Source of the DNA: a bacterium Ga0077546
GTDB taxonomy: Bacteria; Cyanobacteriota; Vampirovibrionia; Obscuribacterales; Obscuribacteraceae
Direction: 5' to 3'
Length of the DNA stretch: 15,324 nucleotides
Assembly (NCBI GenBank): GCA_001464165.1
Contig: LNEX01000448.1
Span: 1-15,324, forward strand
The first letter of the stretch is position 1; every line of letters begins with the position of its first letter. A model generated the notes under the pieces. That model was not told the origin of the DNA. It saw only the letters and a program-made list of their open reading frames with translations, and did not search any database. Made by a program: the position numbers and the translations under genes. Below, one piece after another: positions 7,931-15,172 of the stretch.

Positions 7931-9054
7931 TTAGAACCTACCGAAACTACTGCCACCAAAGCCCTTTTCCATTTTTGCCGGTTCTGGTTTGCTACTTCTT
8001 TGATTGCCTATAAGCTGTTCGAGATCTTCTGGCCTGCTGGTTTTACCAATGGCATCGGCAAATGTTACTTTGCCTTGTTCTGCATGCCTAGAGCCGCTCC
8101 CATTTGCATGCTGGCATACATCTGAGCTGTTTTGGCTTCGCGAATTAGGTTGGCTACTGCTGGGGTGTTTATCAACACTTCTAGGGCGATAATGCGGCCT
8201 GAGGTGACGGGTGAGTCACCTGCGGCATCGTCAGCTCTCGGCAAGAGTGATTGGCTAATTACAGCAACAAGAGCATGAGAGAGCATAATGCGAATTTGTT
8301 GCTGCTGTTCTGGGGGAAAGACATCGATGATACGGTCCACAGATTGTGGCGCTGAGCTGGTATGAATTGTGCTAAAGACTAGGTGACCGGTTTCTGCGGC
8401 GGTGAGGGCAAGGTGAATGGTATCAAGATCGCGCATTTCACCAACTAGTATGATATCTGGATCTTCTCTTAGGCCGGCTCTTAAGGCATTTGCGAAAGAG
8501 CGAGTGTCAGAGCCAACTTCACGCTGCGAAATAATAGATTTTTTGTTGTGGTGAATAAATTCGATGGGGTCTTCTATAGTCAGTATATGCTTTGATTCTG
8601 TTTCGTTGAGTGCATTGATCATAGATGCCAGGGTCGTCTATTTACCAGAACCGGTTGGACCGGTGACAAGTACTAGGCCACGAGGTTTTTGAATAATTTC
8701 TTTGCAGATTGGTAGTAAGCCAAGTTCATCTATAGAGGGAATTCTGGAAAGCACCACTCTTAGTGCGGCAGCATAAGAACCGCGGTCTTTATAGACATTG
8801 ACGCGAAAGCGCCCTAGGCCGTCTACACCGAAACCGCAATCTAGCTCTAAATTGGCTTCAGCATATTTGCATTGGTCTTCAGTTAGGCACGAAAATATCA
8901 GGCGCTTAACGTCTTCTGAAGTTAGCTCGGGCAAGCTTGTTCGTATCAGTTTGCCCGCCACGCGTATAATCGGCGGTTCTTTGGCCTTGAGGTGCAAGTC
9001 TGAGGCTGTGCGGTCGACTACCAGTTGCAGTAATTCCTGCATTTCAATCGACAT
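7931..9054 (-). pseudogene. pilT: Type IV pilus retraction ATPase PilT, interrupted by an in-frame stop and a C-terminal frameshift
   Basis: PilT is the hexameric motor that depolymerises the pilus. The N-terminal part (9054-8641) reads cleanly from an N-terminal PAS-like domain to the P-loop GPTGSGK. It is followed at 8638-8640 by TAG where Ser or Thr is expected. The same frame then continues TTLASMIN and contains the Asp box (ILTIEDPIEF), Walker B (DIILVGEMRD), His box (HLVFSTIHT) and the retraction-motor NLIRE motif, to LGMQNKAK and a stop at 8065. The true end is in another frame: from about 8082 to 7931 it reads EQGKVTFADAIGKTSRPEDL and more, a typical PilT tail, stopping with TAA just before pilC. 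About ten conserved residues between GMQ and this tail are missing. TAG is one base from TCG (Ser). Either the gene is inactivated or the sequence has two errors. The start is ATG at 9054, not TTG at 9057, because AAGGAG lies 7 bases before ATG. Confidence 0.88.
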
Positions 9055-9061
9055 CAATTCG

Positions 9062-9067
9062 CTCCTT
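9062..9067 (-). promoter_or_regulatory. Shine-Dalgarno site that fixes the pilT start
   Basis: The minus strand reads AAGGAG, then 7 bases, then ATG at 9054-9052. It lies in the 18-bp gap after the pilB stop codon. The spacing favours this ATG over the in-frame TTG one codon earlier, which would sit only 4 bases away. The intact site shows that translation initiation of pilT has not decayed. Confidence 0.8.
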
Positions 9068-9072
9068 GTTTT

Positions 9073-11151
9073 TTAATTGGTCGAGGTGGTAGTGGAGTAG
9101 GATGCTTCTCGAGTGGCTTGACAGTAAGGGCAGATTCGCCATTCACCATAAATCTCGGCGTCGCAACCTTTGCAGCAAAATTCGTGGTCGCTTTCTTCCT
9201 TTGAGAGGCCGCACTTAGGGCAGCTCGTCCAGCCATCTAGTTGCATGGTGCCGCAGCGCAGGCACGAAAATTTAAGGTCGTGCTGACAGAATGGACACTT
9301 GATAAAATCATCTGAGATTGGGTTGCGGCATTTGCCGCACAGTGATTCTTCGCCGGTGGTATCAGATAGCGTTACCCTAACTACTTCATCAGCGCTGGTC
9401 ATCCCTTGGCCTACCAAGCGAACACTGTAGTCTTTGAGCGGAATCATTCCTGATTGTTTTGCCGCTAGTCTAATTAGTGAAGTGGTGGCACCCTTGCAGA
9501 TTAGATCGCGAATTTCATCGTTCATCTTCATTACTTCGAATACACCAATTCGGTTCTTGTAGCCGGTTTGATGACATTCATCACAGCCCTTGCCTTTAGC
9601 AAAAATTGGCCAACCATCGCCGTCTGTGCGCAGTCGGTAGTATTGAATGGTAGATTCAGCCAACTTCTCTTGGTTCTTGTCTAACAGACCTAGATACTCA
9701 AGGGCACTGCGTTCTGGTGCGTACTCTTCTTTGCAGTGCAGGCAAATGCGGCGCAGCAGTCTTTGGGCAATAACGCCAATGGTGGCAGATGATACCAAAT
9801 AAGGGTCAACTTCCATTTCAGCCAGTCTTGTCATCGCTCCTGGTGCGTCGTTTGTGTGCAGGGTGGTGAAGACGAGGTGGCCTGTTAGTGCCGCTTCTAC
9901 GGCAATTTTTGCAGTTTCTCGGTCGCGGGTTTCGCCGACAAGTATGATGTCTGGATCTTGTCTTAAGAATGAGCGGAGAATGCGGGCAAAGTCTAAACCT
10001 TTCTCGCGCAAGACCTGCACCTGAGTGATGCCTTGCATCTCATATTCAATCGGGTCTTCAGCTGTGAGAATGTTAACTTCTGGGGTGTTGCGCTCTGCTA
10101 GGGCCGAATAGAGACTAGTTGTCTTACCCGAGCCTGTTGGTCCGGTGACAAATATTATGCCGTAGGGTTTGAGCACCATCTCGCGGATAATAGATAGAGT
10201 CTCTTTTTCAGTGATCAGGTGATCGAGGCCGAAAGTGGTGCCAGTTTTATCTAACTGCCTCATCACTACTTTTTCGCCATGTTTACTGGGAATAGACGAA
10301 ACCCGGAAGTCTATATCTTTGCCCGAAAAGCGTACTCTAATTCTGCCGTCTTGCGGCAGGCGACGTTCGGCAATATCAAGGTCTGCCATGATTTTGAAGC
10401 GTGAAACTAGCGCTGCCAGAATTGCTTTGGGTAGCTTGCGATCGACGAAGAGCACTCCGTCAAGGCGGTAGCGGATCATCACATATTTGTCTTGGGGTTC
10501 AATGTGTACATCTGAGCACTGGCGTTTGATTGCTTTGGCTAAAATCTGATTGGCCAGCTGCACAATTGGTGCGTCTTGGGCTTGCTTGGCCAAGTCTAAG
10601 TCGTTAATGGCATCGTCATAATCAACCAGTACATCAAGACTTGAGAGATCTACTTCTGACTCAATGAAAGTCTGATCTGCCTGTTCATCCCATTCTTCCG
10701 TTAGTTCATCTTGTCTTCTGGAATAGACAGTTTCCATGAAATGCTGGAAATCGTCTTCAGTGCAAACCACTGGCCGCACAGAGACGCTTTTAAGACGGTA
10801 CTTAATGTCGTCAAGGGCAAGTAAATTATTGGGATTGACCATAGCCAGGGTAAGATTTTTGCCATCGACTGAAAGAGGTACAACCTGATGTTGTCGCATC
10901 ACTTTTTCAGGCAGTAATTCGAGGGCAGTTTGGTCGGCTTGGGCTTTGGCCAGAGAGATATAGTTAACGCCGTACTGTGTTTCTAGGGCAGTTTTAAGGT
11001 GACTTTCATTGGCTAAGCCTAAGCGCGAGAGAATTAGCGAAATTGGCTCCCCGGTCTTCATGCGCTCTTGTTGCACGATTTTAAGTTCGTCGCTGGTAAT
11101 TAACCCGTTATCTACGAGCAGTTCACCAATTTCCTTTTTAATCAGCGCCAT
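9073..11151 (-). CDS. pilB: Type IV pilus extension ATPase PilB with C-terminal triple zinc-ribbon array
   Basis: PilB is the cytoplasmic hexameric motor that drives pilin addition. The 692-residue protein has an N-terminal GspE/MshEN domain (about 1-145), an acidic linker (147-190), then the N2 domain (about 193-300). The ATPase core has Walker A GPTGSGKT (337-344), Asp box ILTAEDPIEY (361-370), Walker B DIILVGETRD (401-410) and His box HLVFTTLHTND (425-435). The usual PilB/GspE tetracysteine zinc site is present (Cys470/473 and Cys523/526). The canonical enzyme ends near SADEVVRVT (586-594). After this come three C4 ribbons in a row: Cys605/608/619/622, Cys630/633/644/647 and Cys660/663/674/677, then a Ser/Thr-rich tail. 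This extension is not standard for PilB. The ATG is preceded by GAAGG about 10 bases upstream. It is the first gene of pilB-pilT-pilC and is divergent from the gene at 11348. Confidence 0.94.
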   Translation of the reverse strand: MALIKKEIGELLVDNGLITSDELKIVQQERMKTGEPISLILSRLGLANESHLKTALETQYGVNYISLAKAQADQTALELLPEKVMRQHQVVPLSVDGKNLTLAMVNPNNLLALDDIKYRLKSVSVRPVVCTEDDFQHFMETVYSRRQDELTEEWDEQADQTFIESEVDLSSLDVLVDYDDAINDLDLAKQAQDAPIVQLANQILAKAIKRQCSDVHIEPQDKYVMIRYRLDGVLFVDRKLPKAILAALVSRFKIMADLDIAERRLPQDGRIRVRFSGKDIDFRVSSIPSKHGEKVVMRQLDKTGTTFGLDHLITEKETLSIIREMVLKPYGIIFVTGPTGSGKTTSLYSALAERNTPEVNILTAEDPIEYEMQGITQVQVLREKGLDFARILRSFLRQDPDIILVGETRDRETAKIAVEAALTGHLVFTTLHTNDAPGAMTRLAEMEVDPYLVSSATIGVIAQRLLRRICLHCKEEYAPERSALEYLGLLDKNQEKLAESTIQYYRLRTDGDGWPIFAKGKGCDECHQTGYKNRIGVFEVMKMNDEIRDLICKGATTSLIRLAAKQSGMIPLKDYSVRLVGQGMTSADEVVRVTLSDTTGEESLCGKCRNPISDDFIKCPFCQHDLKFSCLRCGTMQLDGWTSCPKCGLSKEESDHEFCCKGCDAEIYGEWRICPYCQATREASYSTTTSTN

Positions 11152-11258
11152 TTTACTGATACCTTCAGAATTTCCAGGGCTACCTCCCTATGTTTTTCCC
11201 TAGTTAGCCGTCAAGCTATCAGTATCTATACTCTCTAGAGAAATCTACACATCTCAGC

Positions 11259-11290
11259 ATCAATAATTCTTGGTATCAATAACTTCTGGG
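11259..11290. repeat. Imperfect 16-bp direct repeat in the divergent pilB intergenic region
   Basis: Two adjacent units begin with the same eight bases ATCAATAA: atcaataattcttggt and atcaataacttctggg, identical at 12 of 16 positions without gaps and more with a one-base shift. They lie in the 195-bp gap between divergently oriented pilB and the membrane TPR gene, which must contain both promoters. Direct repeats in this place are candidate regulator sites, but no clear promoter can be assigned and the function is unproven. A 10-bp palindrome TCTCTAGAGA lies close by at 11232-11241. Confidence 0.45.
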
Positions 11291-11347
11291 TAAGTTAAAG
11301 ATGACGTTTCTGAGGGTCACGACATAGATTTATCAGCCAAAGCTCTA

Positions 11348-12754
11348 ATGCAGGTGCCTCTATCTAGCGGTAAGCTGCCGCCTAGTTTCTCACACCTGGT
11401 TTATACCTTAATTGGTTTTGCATGGCCTGTTTTTGGCCTGCTTTTTTTGATTTTGCTTTGTTCAACTGACTGGTTTGCTATCAATGTCGCTCAACTGTTC
11501 CCCTTAGCCGTGCTTTGCGCTCTAGTGGTGGGCCACTGCCTTGCCATGGCTTTAGAGAGCGATCTAACGACCAGAGCAGTCTATTTCTTTAAAAACGGCA
11601 TGCCTCTTATCTATTATCGGCGCTTTGCCCTAGTATTTGAACCAGCTGTTGCTGCTTTGGGGACAGAAGAGTCGGCTGCTTGTTATGGCAAACCGGCTTT
11701 GCTTATCGGTCGTCGACGAGTTTTGTTTGAAGCTGTGGACGAACTCTACTTAACTTTTCTCGGCACTTTAGAGGTGCGATCTTTTGCCGCCTGCGGCCAG
11801 GTCTTTGCAAAAATAGAAGCTGAAAAAATGGCAGCTGAGAAAACAGAAGTTGCCAAAACAGAGGCCCCAAAAATAGATGCAGAAATCCAGTCTGCAACTA
11901 ACGGGCCCGATGTCCTAGTGCGCATCCCCCTGTCAATTTTAGACTTGAAAGAACAAAAAGCACTGGTGGAGCTGTTCCAGAAATACAGCCCGGGCTTGAA
12001 CATTAACGATCGCCTGCGCGACCGCCTCAAGTCGCCCATTGTTAAAGGGCAAAATCTGATTCAGTCACTGGGCGCAGCTCTCTTGGTGTTTGCTCTTTGT
12101 GATGTTACTTTTGCTACCTTTACCTGGTTGGAGATGCTCAAAGGCTATTACGGCGCTCAAATGTGTATGCGCCACCCAGAAGAAGCACAAGTCTTTCAGC
12201 CTGGAGCACAGCCAAAGGCTAGGGCGACCCAGTTATTCGACCAGGCCGAGCAGCTGCGCTTACATCCAGCGCCCTATTCTTGGGCTTATCGGGCATTGTT
12301 TGCCAATGGCAATTCTCAAGCTCAGTTGCTTGCTATAAAGGCCGAAACTCTTTATCGAATGGGGCGCAAGGCTGAGGCCGTGGCTACTCTAGAAGAAGCG
12401 CTGACGGCTAAAACCAGTGGTTTTAAGGCTAAGCTGCAATTGGTGCGCTATCTGGCCGAAGATGGCGAGAATAAGAAAGCTCAAGCCATTCTCGATGAAA
12501 TTTTAGAAAAGCACAAAGATGTGCTGCTGCCACGGGTATACACAGAGGCTCTGTTAGTAGCTGACGACGAAAAAGCCGTACCGGCAACTTATGAGAAGTA
12601 TTTACAGGTTTTGGATGAAGAGGCTTTTGGCTCCGAGCCCGCTTGGCCGCCAGGTGGTGAAAAACCAATCATGGAGATGTGGAAGCGCGACGATTTGACG
12701 TTCTTGGCCGAGCGGTTACTGTTGAAGAAAGGCGGCAAGGGCAATCCGCGCTGA
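11348..12754 (+). CDS. Membrane protein with C-terminal TPR-like repeats, unknown function
   Basis: I do not recognise a named family for this 468-residue protein. Two hydrophobic helices lie at about 17-39 and 46-68, and a third at about 238-259. Between them is a soluble region that contains an Ala/Lys/Glu-rich helical stretch with a repeated EKMAAEKTEVAKTEAPK-like pattern (157-175). After the third helix, residues about 290-420 form TPR-like helical pairs; the clearest is QLLAIKAETLYRMGRKAEAV (326-345) followed by ATLEEAL, then KKAQAILDEILE (376-387). TPR segments usually mediate protein-protein contact. The ATG is the only standard start in the frame, which is closed upstream by TAA at 11291. 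No good ribosome binding site is seen. It is divergent from pilB and lies ahead of a same-strand SGNH-like gene, with 207 bp between them. A role in envelope assembly is a guess only. Confidence 0.8.
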   Translation: MQVPLSSGKLPPSFSHLVYTLIGFAWPVFGLLFLILLCSTDWFAINVAQLFPLAVLCALVVGHCLAMALESDLTTRAVYFFKNGMPLIYYRRFALVFEPAVAALGTEESAACYGKPALLIGRRRVLFEAVDELYLTFLGTLEVRSFAACGQVFAKIEAEKMAAEKTEVAKTEAPKIDAEIQSATNGPDVLVRIPLSILDLKEQKALVELFQKYSPGLNINDRLRDRLKSPIVKGQNLIQSLGAALLVFALCDVTFATFTWLEMLKGYYGAQMCMRHPEEAQVFQPGAQPKARATQLFDQAEQLRLHPAPYSWAYRALFANGNSQAQLLAIKAETLYRMGRKAEAVATLEEALTAKTSGFKAKLQLVRYLAEDGENKKAQAILDEILEKHKDVLLPRVYTEALLVADDEKAVPATYEKYLQVLDEEAFGSEPAWPPGGEKPIMEMWKRDDLTFLAERLLLKKGGKGNPR

Positions 12755-12793
12755 GCCGATATCGGTCTGACTAGTTCGGCTCCAAGCTGAGCC
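12753..12793. terminator. Overlapping inverted repeats after the membrane TPR gene, possible weak terminator
   Basis: GAGCCGA at 12753-12759 pairs with TCGGCTC at 12776-12782 (7-bp stem, 16-base loop). GGCTC at 12778-12782 can instead pair with GAGCC at 12789-12793 (6-base loop). The first stem begins within the TGA stop codon. The two stems share a strand and exclude each other. No T tract follows, so this is at best a weak intrinsic terminator. A 10-bp palindrome CCGATATCGG (12756-12765) is included. Confidence 0.3.
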
Positions 12794-12894
12794 AATGGGG
12801 GGCGGTGTAAGTTCTTTACCCCTAGCTTAAGGCACTAGTTTAAAAGCCATTTATATACACAATGCTGCGGATCGCGCCTGAAAAGGTACGCTCC

Positions 12895-12926
12895 TTGACA
12901 AATGTAGTAACATTAGGCTGTCTAAT
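12895..12926 (+). promoter_or_regulatory. Possible promoter of the SGNH-like gene
   Basis: A perfect -35 hexamer TTGACA (12895-12900) is followed by TCTAAT (12921-12926), which matches the -10 consensus at 4 of 6 positions. The spacer is 20 bases, longer than the usual 16-18, so the pairing is doubtful. It sits 36 bases ahead of the TTG start at 12962, a reasonable leader length. Confidence 0.3.
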
Positions 12927-12961
12927 AAATGTACAGTGGGTTAGTTTGAGTACTAGACATT

Positions 12962-14260
12962 TTGGCAGAGCAAAAGATTAGTCGTCGCATAGTTAGCACA
13001 GCATGTCTGGCGGCTGTGCTAGTGGCGGCCATTGATTTGACCTTTGCTTTCACCCATCCACTGGCTTCAATCAATACGGTAAATACTGATAAAGCTGAGC
13101 CCTACAATGCTGTGACTGCTGTTAAGAGGGCCATGCAGCAAGACGCACTTGAGCAAGAGCAAAAGAGAATGACTAGCGGTGCCACTGCTAGTGGTGTTAG
13201 TCGGCCGGTTCTGTTGCTCGGCTCATCGCTGGTGGTGGCACCGGCTTTGCAATGCGAAGCAATTTATACAGGCAAAGAGTTCAAACGCTTTCATCAGAGA
13301 AGGCTGACCAGTTTTGAGAATTATTTAGAGAGTTCGCTCGTAAAAGAAACTGGACCTAATTATGGGTCTAAGCCTGTTGCTAGTTCTGTGCGTAGCTATT
13401 GCCTGGCTATGGGCGGGCAAATGGCTTCTGACGCTCTTCTGGTGGCAAAAGAAGTATTGCCTGCTTCGTCCGATACAAACGCTGGAACATCAATTGTTTA
13501 TGGTATCGCCCCACGCGATTTTCAAGATAACCTCTTCCCGCGTATTGACGCTAGCCCAATTTTTAGAATATTTGCTCAGGCTAGTGATCTGCCCCAACTC
13601 TTTGAAAGTGAGCCTGCTATGACTGCGGTGGACCGTACGTCTGCCATTGGTGAGCGAATTTCTAGTCTTTATCGTTATCGTACAGATTGGCAGAATCTAT
13701 TTGCCATTCGAGCCAAGCGCACAATTGAGAAGTGTCTGCCCTTTGTAGTGTTTGACAAGTATTATGATACGCTCGCATTGAAGCCTCAGAAGAAGGGCTT
13801 GCTGCCTGGTGAAGCGATTGGCACACCACTCGTGGTGCCCAATAGTGCCGTTGATCATGCCGACTGGCAGACTACTGCCGAAGAGTATAGGCGGCGCTAT
13901 AACCCTGTCAAAGTGGCTAGGGCTGAAGCTCAGTTCAATTATTTTGAGAAGCTTTTGCATCTCTGCCAAGAGCGCAAGGTCAACTTGATGGTAGTTAACA
14001 TGCCACTGTCGCAAGACAATATGAAGGCTTTACCGAAGGGCTTTTACAAACAATACCTTTCGCGGGCCGACCAGCTTTGCGCCCAGTATGGTGTGGAGTT
14101 TGTCGATCTCAATCAGGGGGTGTGGACAAGCAATAGCAACTATGTTGATTCTGTTCACTTGAAGCCCGAAAATAGCAAAGCATTCATGCAGAAACTGGCA
14201 CAGTTGACCGCTGCATCTAATCTCTCACTGGCTCTAAAGCGCAGCCCGGGCTCTCTCTAA
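12962..14260 (+). CDS. Membrane-anchored SGNH-hydrolase-like protein (DltD/AlgX-like)
   Basis: This 432-residue protein has an N-terminal membrane anchor (about 10-30) followed by an extracytoplasmic domain. The SGNH signature is visible at both ends: block I as LLLGSSLV (84-91), where Ser89 would be the nucleophile, and block V as VDSVHLKPEN (395-404), with Asp396 and His399 completing the triad. Members of this group (DltD, AlgJ/AlgX, DUF1574-type proteins) help acylate or deacylate cell-wall polymers and exopolysaccharides, often with an MBOAT acyltransferase. No MBOAT gene is in the window, so the substrate is open. The start is TTG: an in-frame TGA lies 15 bases upstream, with no ATG or GTG between, and the next ATG is at codon 58, after the anchor. 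It runs convergent to the TPR gene at 14510. Confidence 0.72.
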   Translation: MAEQKISRRIVSTACLAAVLVAAIDLTFAFTHPLASINTVNTDKAEPYNAVTAVKRAMQQDALEQEQKRMTSGATASGVSRPVLLLGSSLVVAPALQCEAIYTGKEFKRFHQRRLTSFENYLESSLVKETGPNYGSKPVASSVRSYCLAMGGQMASDALLVAKEVLPASSDTNAGTSIVYGIAPRDFQDNLFPRIDASPIFRIFAQASDLPQLFESEPAMTAVDRTSAIGERISSLYRYRTDWQNLFAIRAKRTIEKCLPFVVFDKYYDTLALKPQKKGLLPGEAIGTPLVVPNSAVDHADWQTTAEEYRRRYNPVKVARAEAQFNYFEKLLHLCQERKVNLMVVNMPLSQDNMKALPKGFYKQYLSRADQLCAQYGVEFVDLNQGVWTSNSNYVDSVHLKPENSKAFMQKLAQLTAASNLSLALKRSPGSL

Positions 14261-14509
14261 TTTCTGGTCTAATCTTGAATCATATGTGGTTAAGTTGTGA
14301 ATTTCAAATTGAAACAGATTGCTTGCTAGCCAATCGCCATGCTTGTCGGTTAATGCCCATTTGTTAACTGCTACAACTAGCTCTTCAAGTTACAGCAGGA
14401 CAATCACGCATGAGTAATTCTCGTGTTGCGATTTCTGCGCAGAGGCACAACAATTGGGGCAAGACCAAGTGGTTGGTGCTTCCCTGCTTCTAAATCTATT
14501 CTGGCAGCC

Positions 14510-15172
14510 TTAATCGGGCGACTGCTTGCGTTTTTCCATCAATAAGCTGTTGAGCAAACTTCGCACTGTGTTGTCCGTCGGGTCTAGCTCTAGGGCTCTG
14601 GCTGCAGCATCAATTTCACCGTCAAGATCATTGTGCATCATGGCGTCGTGAACCATAATCATCCAGGCTTGAAGGAAATTCGGGTTTATTGAGAGTGCCC
14701 GGCGAGCGCATTGAGCAGCTGATTCAGTATCATTTAAGCGCATGTAGAGGGCTGCCATAGCAGTTTGGGCCCATTCGAATTTAGGATAGAGATTGGCTAG
14801 GTCAGTAAAAACCATCAGGGCATCATGGTGGTTCTTCGCGCGCATCAACGCATCGCCTTGTTTATACAAAGCGTTGCAGGCTGGTGGCACTGGGTTTAGT
14901 GGCAGATAGCTTTTTAGCATTATTCTTGCTTTCTTGCCGTTTCCTTGCTTATCACTTGTAACAGTGCCGCTGAGCTTATCTATCTCTTGATAAAGCTTGC
15001 GTGCTTTTTCTAAGTTCAAGCGGCTCATTTCTAGTTCAGCATTACGGTATAGTTGATCGAAGTTTTGCCCGTTTGCAGGTGGCTTAGTAGTGCTCGAACT
15101 GGCATGGGTGGGCAAAGACAATAGCAATAGACTTACTAGAAAAGTTGTGAAAACGCGAGCCGTCATTGCCAT
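14510..15172 (-). CDS. Secreted TPR-repeat protein
   Basis: A 220-residue protein with a clear signal peptide: a short basic start, a hydrophobic core to about residue 21, and a probable cleavage after THA (23-25). The mature part contains TPR units. The best are near residues 102-135 (ALYKQGDALMRAKNHHDALMV type), 136-169 (AQTAMAALYMRLNDTESAAQ, then ALSINPNF) and 170-205 (LDGEIDAAARALELDPTD). The NP and DP turns at the end of each unit are typical of TPRs. It is likely periplasmic and acts as a protein-binding scaffold; no enzyme motif is seen. Its ATG at 15172 lies inside the end of the upstream SGNH-like gene (10-bp overlap). A second in-frame ATG at 15166 would give a 4-bp ATGA overlap and an equally good signal peptide, so the start is uncertain by two codons. 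Confidence 0.82.
   Translation of the reverse strand: MAMTARVFTTFLVSLLLLSLPTHASSSTTKPPANGQNFDQLYRNAELEMSRLNLEKARKLYQEIDKLSGTVTSDKQGNGKKARIMLKSYLPLNPVPPACNALYKQGDALMRAKNHHDALMVFTDLANLYPKFEWAQTAMAALYMRLNDTESAAQCARRALSINPNFLQAWMIMVHDAMMHNDLDGEIDAAARALELDPTDNTVRSLLNSLLMEKRKQSPD

Noticed and set aside
8065..8622. The C-terminal half of PilT as a separate gene starting at ATG 8622
   Set aside because: The frame is the same as the upstream half with only a TAG between, there is no ribosome binding site, and the piece lacks the P-loop; it is part of one broken gene.
9054..9236. A 60-codon minus-strand ORF overlapping the end of pilB
   Set aside because: It is out of frame inside the zinc-ribbon coding part of pilB, whose regular cysteine pattern shows that the pilB frame is the real one.
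11746..12039. Minus-strand ORFs opposite the Lys/Glu-rich part of the membrane TPR gene
   Set aside because: They are shadows of the plus-strand gene, have biased composition and show no domain.
14410..14493. A 27-codon plus-strand ORF in the gap between convergent genes, with CAGGA about 9 bases before its ATG
   Set aside because: It is very short, has no recognisable features and lies where short ORFs arise by chance; there is no support beyond a weak ribosome binding site.
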